Origin: an uncultured Kroppenstedtia sp.
Lineage (GTDB): Bacteria > Bacillota > Bacilli > Thermoactinomycetales > DSM-45169
NCBI GenBank assembly: GCA_959600065.1
Contig: CAUGKZ010000038.1
Coordinates: 1-9,344, forward strand
Length of the DNA: 9,344 nt
Direction of reading: 5' to 3'
Shown here piece by piece: positions 6,277 to 9,344 of the stretch; positions within the stretch are counted from its first letter, which is position 1, and each line of letters opens with the position of its first letter. A program made the position numbers and the translations under genes. Below the pieces are notes generated by a model. It was not told the DNA's origin, made no database searches, and was given only the letters and a program-made list of their open reading frames with translations.

Positions 6277-6381
6277 AGCCTCCGAGGTTAGTTGACGGGT
6301 TCAGGATGAGGTCCCGACCGCACAGCGGTTCCACCCCAAAGTAAAGATAAATCCCCCGTACCTGAAGTCAGGATTCGGCTT
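6277..6381 (-). promoter_or_regulatory. c-di-AMP riboswitch (ydaO/yuaA type) before the sleB-type gene
   Basis: The minus strand shows the ydaO-class landmarks in order: GCCGAATCCTGACTTCAGG with a CCTGA/TCAGG hairpin, TACGGGGGA, GGGGTGGAACCGC with an ACCGC/GCGGT hairpin, and the hallmark CCCGTCAACTAACCTCGGAG. The ends AGCC and GGCT can close P1. The class binds c-di-AMP and usually switches expression off; it is often found before wall hydrolase genes. The aptamer ends 2 bases before AAGGAGG and no terminator follows, so control of ribosome access is the likely mode. That last point is inference. Confidence 0.87.
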
Positions 6382-6399
6382 GATTTACACACATTAGGA

Positions 6400-6428
6400 A
6401 TTATAGTGGCTGTCTGGTAGTCCCTCAA
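6400..6428 (-). promoter_or_regulatory. Sigma-A promoter of the sleB-type gene
   Basis: TTGAGG (6428-6423) and a perfect TATAAT (6405-6400) stand 17 bases apart. The predicted start near 6393 lies about 12 bases before the aptamer, so the leader is essentially riboswitch plus ribosome binding site. I saw no sigma-G element. Confidence 0.82.
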
Positions 6429-6472
6429 CACATAAAGATTGCTATGTAAGATAAATATTGGATATATAGAAC

Positions 6473-6502
6473 AAAAAAAGCGCAACGAATGGATCGTTGC
6501 GC
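6473..6502 (-). terminator. Intrinsic terminator of sodA
   Basis: GCGCAACGA and TCGTTGCGC form a perfect 9-bp stem with a 5-base loop, followed by seven T on the minus strand. It begins 17 bases after the sodA stop. Confidence 0.92.
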
Positions 6503-6518
6503 CGGAAAAACGGTCAGT

Positions 6519-7139
6519 TTACTTTTTGGCTTGCTGGTAGCGTTGGCCTACCTCGTCCCAATTGACAACGTTCCAAAACGCCTTGATATAATCCGGGCGT
6601 TTGTTTTGGTACTTGAGGTAGTAAGCATGCTCCCAAACATCCAGACCCAGGACCGGCTGGATACCTTCCATGAGCGGGCTGTCCTGGTTAGGAGTACTGG
6701 TGATAGCTAAAGAGCCATCCTTGTCTACAACCAACCAAGCCCAGCCGCTTCCAAAACGTGCGGTGGCTGCGTTGGCAAACTCCTCCTTGAACTTCTCAAA
6801 GCTACCAAAGGCCTCGTCGATGGCTTTTGCCAGTTCACCTGTCGGCTGACCCCCGCCATTAGGACTCAAAATTTTCCAGAAGAGGGAGTGGTTGGCATGC
6901 CCACCCCCGTTGTTGCGAACCGCGGTACGAATGTTTTCCGGTACCTGGTCGATGTTTTTGATCAGGTCTTCCACCGATTGTTCCTGCAGGTTAGCAGCTT
7001 GACCTTCCAGTGCCCCATTCAATTTGTCCACATAGGTCTTATGGTGACGTCCATGGTGGATCTCCATAGTTTCTTTGTCAAAGTGAGGCTCCAATGCATC
7101 CGAAGCGTACGGCAATGCCGGCAGTTCGTGTTTGGCCAT
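6519..7139 (-). CDS. sodA: Superoxide dismutase, manganese type
   Basis: This cytoplasmic enzyme converts superoxide to oxygen and hydrogen peroxide. The 206-residue protein covers the whole Mn/Fe-SOD family. The N-terminal hairpin domain has [13 protein letters not shown] with metal ligand His28, and [10 protein letters not shown] carries His84. The C-terminal domain has [10 protein letters not shown] and [11 protein letters not shown] with ligands Asp167 and His171. NQDSP near 151-155 and GGGHANHS, with no Gln in the iron-type position, favour manganese; metal choice from sequence is inference. I chose ATG at 7139, seven bases after GGGAGGG and giving the family start [11 protein letters not shown], over a TTG one codon earlier. 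It is a single-gene unit with its own promoter (7224-7252) and terminator (6473-6502). Nothing unusual is seen in the protein. Confidence 0.97.
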   Translation of the reverse strand: MAKHELPALPYASDALEPHFDKETMEIHHGRHHKTYVDKLNGALEGQAANLQEQSVEDLIKNIDQVPENIRTAVRNNGGGHANHSLFWKILSPNGGGQPTGELAKAIDEAFGSFEKFKEEFANAATARFGSGWAWLVVDKDGSLAITSTPNQDSPLMEGIQPVLGLDVWEHAYYLKYQNKRPDYIKAFWNVVNWDEVGQRYQQAKK

Positions 7140-7223
7140 CAATAAACCCTCCCGCTATGTAATTTGTTCAGCAAAGGGACATCATTTGAAACGATGCCTC
7201 TCTTAAATCATTTACCCACTTTT

Positions 7224-7252
7224 ATTATGCAGAAAACCCTGGAAAATATCAA
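7224..7252 (-). promoter_or_regulatory. Sigma-A promoter of sodA
   Basis: TTGATA (7252-7247) and CATAAT (7229-7224) are 17 bases apart on the minus strand. Transcription would start near 7217, giving a leader of about 78 bases before the sodA ATG. Confidence 0.82.
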
Positions 7253-7739
7253 CCAAATCCGTTCACTCTGTTTGCATCTCTCCCTCCTCTGGTGTATCAG
7301 ATCCACTGGATCTGAGGCCAGGTCGGTCCGAAACGGGTTTCACATGACCTTCCATTAATCTTGCGAGCCCACATCACTCCCTGTCCATCGGAGGATTGGA
7401 TAGCATAACACGAAGGAACGAAAGCGCGTGTCCAAGAGGTGCAACGAGCAATGAATCCAATCCACACACCTGAGATAATGAACAGGCGTGTGGATTCGCC
7501 ACATTTTAGGTAGGAAATCAGGTCGGGATGGTGAGACGGTGAAGAGCCTTTGCACCCATAGGGCACAAGTCTCGCCAGGGTCGCTTTCCGCTCCCGGGTC
7601 TCGCTATGCGCTCTTTGCAAGAGATCGGAGCCCTCCCACCATCCCCGTCCCCTCAAGCCATATTTTACGATGGAGAACGAAAGGGTCGTTTCGTTCCCAA
7701 TCATCCACTTTAGGGTTCATCAACAACCCTGTCATTTTC
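7253..7739. other. Gene-free, hairpin-rich intergenic segment between the HAD gene and sodA
   Basis: No frame here has a credible start, ribosome binding site and protein-like composition. The segment is instead rich in inverted repeats: AGGGTT/AACCCT (7712-7730); GAACGAAA/TTTCGTTC (7675-7696), a perfect 8-bp stem; GGGATGGTGAG near 7525 facing CTCCCACCATCCC near 7635; the 14-position stem at 7459-7496; GAAAC/GTTTC inside AGGTC/GACCT (7321-7350); and TCAGATCC/GGATCTGA (7297-7315). None has a T-run typical of a terminator. It could encode a structured RNA, be a small non-autonomous mobile element, or be a decayed gene. I cannot assign it. Confidence 0.5.
7459..7496 (-). other. Strong 14-position hairpin, possible structured RNA element
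   Basis: On the minus strand AATCCACACGCCTG pairs with CAGGTGTGTGGATT along its whole length, using one G-U pair, around a 10-base loop. On the plus strand the same position is an A-C mismatch, so the fold is better in minus-strand RNA. No T-run follows, so it is not an ordinary terminator. Confidence 0.5.
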
Positions 7740-8885
7740 CTATTTTCCGAGACCCCGAATCAGTGAAAGTACTTCGGTGACATCCTGTAGGATGTAATCC
7801 GCCCCCAGCTCTTCAAACTTGGCCCGCGCCTTCTCTCCGGAAGGTCCAGTCAGAGTGGCGGCAAAATGGCAACCCATCTGGCGAGCGGCCAATAGATCCG
7901 CCACGGAATCTCCAACGATCAAAACCCGCTCTCCCCCACTGATAGGAAGATCGATGGCCAAGATGTCGGCATCGGAAAAATTCTTCCCTCTATACGCTTT
8001 CAGATAGGTGAAAGGATGGGGTTTCCCCAAGGGTCCCAGATCGGGTCCGCTCTTCTCCGCCCGTCGCACATCACTGGCCGTCACAATCCGATCGGGATCA
8101 AAAGCAGGCAACCATTCCATCGCTTCCAGGGGCATCTGAGTTTCCAAGGACGGCCGCCCGGTTCCAATCCCGAGGGTGACGGATAGTTTCAATTGATCCA
8201 GCATATCACGGATCGCTGACGGTTCCACAATCGGTATCTCCTGTTTCAGAAAGCCCGTCTTTTCAGGATAGAGAGGTGCTTTTTGTTCCTGCTTTTCATA
8301 CAGGTCCCCTCCCAAGTACCATTCTTGATAAACCTCTAAACCCAAATTCCACAGCGAGCCCCCATGAGAGAAACAAGTAGCCTGAATCCCTGACCACGAC
8401 TGAGCTAACCCATTGATTTGCCCCAGCAGGTCTCCCTGGTCCGGAGACATCTCCTCCAAATACTCTGTCACTTTTCCATAACGGGGTAGAAACTTGATTC
8501 TTTCCCTACGACAACTTTCTCCGATCCATACCAAGGTTTCCCTGTCCAGGTCTTCTGTCAGCAAGCGACTCACAAAATCAGGCTGTTTTGCAAACAGCTG
8601 TTTTAACAATTCCTGAAGCTGAAACCCAAATAAGAAGGCCACCATATCCCAGTTGGAATTAACCCCCTGAGCTTTCAGCCCTTCCAATATCTTCTCCCCG
8701 TCAAAGACGTCCCGCCGCACTTCTCCGATGGTTTCCTCATCGGGGGCAGGGGTAAAACTTCCCTCAGGCAATCCCAGCATCTGGTCACTGTACAATAGTT
8801 CCCATACCGCCAAACAAGTGGTATCAAAACAACGCTTCTCACTCAACAGCACCCCGTCCACATCAAAGAGGATCATTTCATACAT
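7740..8885 (-). CDS. HAD-superfamily hydrolase with large cap insertion
   Basis: This is a haloacid-dehalogenase-type phosphatase or related hydrolase, soluble; its substrate is unknown. In the 381-residue protein motif I is LFDVDGVLL (nucleophile Asp8, acid Asp10). Motif II is GIGTGRPS (Thr242), the motif III lysine is in LGKPHPF (Lys288), and motif IV is GDSVADLLAARQMGC (Asp326, Asp330). All catalytic positions are present. About 215 residues lie between motifs I and II, far more than in phosphoglycolate-phosphatase-like members. They are rich in acidic and aromatic residues (for example EVYQEWYLGGDLYEK) and probably form a large helical cap that sets specificity. ATG 8885 is the first start in the frame (a stop lies 3 codons upstream); AGGAGG is rather far away, 13 bases. 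It is apparently a single-gene unit. Confidence 0.87.
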   Translation of the reverse strand: MYEMILFDVDGVLLSEKRCFDTTCLAVWELLYSDQMLGLPEGSFTPAPDEETIGEVRRDVFDGEKILEGLKAQGVNSNWDMVAFLFGFQLQELLKQLFAKQPDFVSRLLTEDLDRETLVWIGESCRRERIKFLPRYGKVTEYLEEMSPDQGDLLGQINGLAQSWSGIQATCFSHGGSLWNLGLEVYQEWYLGGDLYEKQEQKAPLYPEKTGFLKQEIPIVEPSAIRDMLDQLKLSVTLGIGTGRPSLETQMPLEAMEWLPAFDPDRIVTASDVRRAEKSGPDLGPLGKPHPFTYLKAYRGKNFSDADILAIDLPISGGERVLIVGDSVADLLAARQMGCHFAATLTGPSGEKARAKFEELGADYILQDVTEVLSLIRGLGK

Positions 8886-8930
8886 ATCAGATCATCCGCC
8901 TCCTCATTCCTATTCCCGATCTTGGTACTC

Positions 8931-8959
8931 ACTTTACCAGAGAAAAGTGTGAATCCCAA
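8931..8959 (-). promoter_or_regulatory. Possible promoter of the HAD gene
   Basis: TTGGGA (8959-8954) and TAAAGT (8936-8931) are 17 bases apart on the minus strand, with an upstream TGG that makes an extended -10. Each hexamer matches consensus at four of six positions. It lies between the upstream terminators and the HAD start. Confidence 0.4.
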
Positions 8960-9001
8960 CCTGCAAAACGCCATGAAATCATAGGAATGAACCAAAGTAT
9001 G

Positions 9002-9027
9002 AAAAAAGCTCCGGCAAATGCCGGAGC
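9002..9027 (-). terminator. Second terminator after the small membrane peptide gene
   Basis: GCTCCGGC and GCCGGAGC form a perfect GC-rich stem of at least 8 bp with a short loop, followed by six T on the minus strand. Confidence 0.9.
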
Positions 9028-9030
9028 CTG

Positions 9031-9063
9031 AAAACCCCGGTTCCTGAACAGCACGACCGGGGT
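9031..9063 (-). terminator. First terminator after the small membrane peptide gene
   Basis: ACCCCGGT and ACCGGGGT form a perfect 8-bp stem with a 14-base loop, followed by TTT on the minus strand. It begins 13 bases after the stop of the 40-residue gene and stands directly before a stronger terminator. Confidence 0.65.
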
Positions 9064-9075
9064 GGATTGGAAACC

Positions 9076-9198
9076 TTATTCTTCTCCCAAAGATTGGGCC
9101 ACCATCTGATCCTCTTTTTTGATCATCAGATGAAGGGTGGCAGTGGAGAGCAGGCAGGTGGAAATCAGTGACAGTGCAATCGTTAACGCGAGTGTCAT
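9076..9198 (-). CDS. Small predicted membrane peptide, 40 residues
   Basis: I do not recognise the family. The frame starts at ATG 9198, seven bases after AGGAG in AGAGGAGA, and ends at TAA 9078-9076. Residues 2-25 (TLALTIALSLISTCLLSTAT onward) are hydrophobic and long enough for one membrane helix. The tail KKEDQMVAQSLGEE is charged, so an N-out or signal-anchor peptide is likely. A good ribosome binding site and two tandem terminators right after the stop support a real transcribed gene. A hairpin CTCCCC/GGGGGAG precedes the ribosome binding site (9217-9240). The gene upstream lies outside the window, so operon context is unknown. It could be a regulatory or stress membrane peptide or, less likely, a toxin-like peptide; the function is open. 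Confidence 0.6.
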   Translation of the reverse strand: MTLALTIALSLISTCLLSTATLHLMIKKEDQMVAQSLGEE

Positions 9199-9344
9199 AT
9201 CCGTTCTCCTCTCTAGCTCCCCCATTGGAGGACAGGGGAGTCAATGATATCTCAGTGTGATCATAACCCGAATTCTTCAAGATCTCATCAAGGAATTTAG
9301 ACAAATCGGGCACAAAAGTGAGACGAATTTTCGACTTTTTTCTC

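Noticed and set aside
6325..6337. GGGGTGGAACCGC resembles a T-box antiterminator motif
   Set aside because: The surrounding sequence carries the ydaO-class hallmarks, there is no specifier stem or terminator, and the downstream gene is not an amino-acid or tRNA gene.
7297..7315. Perfect inverted repeat TCAGATCC/GGATCTGA as a terminator
   Set aside because: No T-run follows on either strand. It is kept only as part of the hairpin-rich segment.
7297..7704. Open minus frame of 135 codons upstream of sodA
   Set aside because: It has no good ribosome binding site and a composition unlike a folded protein (many Arg, Ser, Trp and Cys). It overlaps strong hairpins, so chance openness is more likely.
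9103..9132. Inverted repeat CATCTGATC/GATC...AGATG
   Set aside because: It lies inside the 40-residue coding frame and has a bulged stem; probably coincidental.
8873..9313. Open minus frame of 146 codons starting at GTG 9313
   Set aside because: It runs through two clear terminators and the start of the HAD gene, and overlaps the better-supported 40-residue gene in another frame.

Overview
The window looks like a chromosomal piece from an endospore-forming Firmicute. It carries cwlJ, gerQ, a SleB-type cortex hydrolase and a broken alpha/beta-type spore protein gene. Shine-Dalgarno sequences are strong (AAGGAGG class), and rho-independent terminators and riboswitches are frequent. The middling GC content and the protein styles (CwlJ, short GerQ, YtoQ) would suit the Bacilli, perhaps the Thermoactinomycetaceae, but that placement is inference. 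Almost every gene is on the minus strand; only ytoQ is on the plus strand.

Layout, left to right. Positions 1-1838: assimilatory sulfate operon cysH-sat (sat runs off the left edge). It is preceded at 1901-2008 by a structured leader that ends in a terminator hairpin with a competing antiterminator helix. Positions 2066-2506: ytoQ on the plus strand with its own terminator. Positions 2559-3446: the germination pair cwlJ-gerQ. Positions 3489-5150: homoserine dehydrogenase (hom) as a single-gene unit, with a consensus promoter, a SAM-I (S-box) riboswitch with attenuator, and two terminators in tandem. Positions 5169-5493: an alpha/beta SASP gene with ATT at the expected start and an in-frame TAA. 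Positions 5521-6428: a secreted SleB-type hydrolase with a sigma-A-like promoter and a c-di-AMP (ydaO/yuaA-type) riboswitch just before its ribosome binding site. Positions 6473-7252: manganese-type superoxide dismutase with promoter and terminator. Positions 7253-7739: about 490 bases with no convincing protein but several strong hairpins. Positions 7740-8959: a HAD-family hydrolase with an unusually large cap insertion. Positions 9002-9198: a 40-residue predicted membrane peptide followed by tandem terminators.

Two themes connect the window. The first is sulfur and methionine: APS reductase and ATP sulfurylase make sulfite from sulfate, and Hom supplies the homoserine skeleton under SAM control. 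The second is spore and wall biology: CwlJ/GerQ and a SleB-type enzyme degrade cortex or wall peptidoglycan, and the SASP would have protected spore DNA. The most interesting points are the doubly damaged SASP gene, the c-di-AMP switch on a SleB-type hydrolase, the unassigned cysH leader and the hairpin-rich spacer upstream of sodA.
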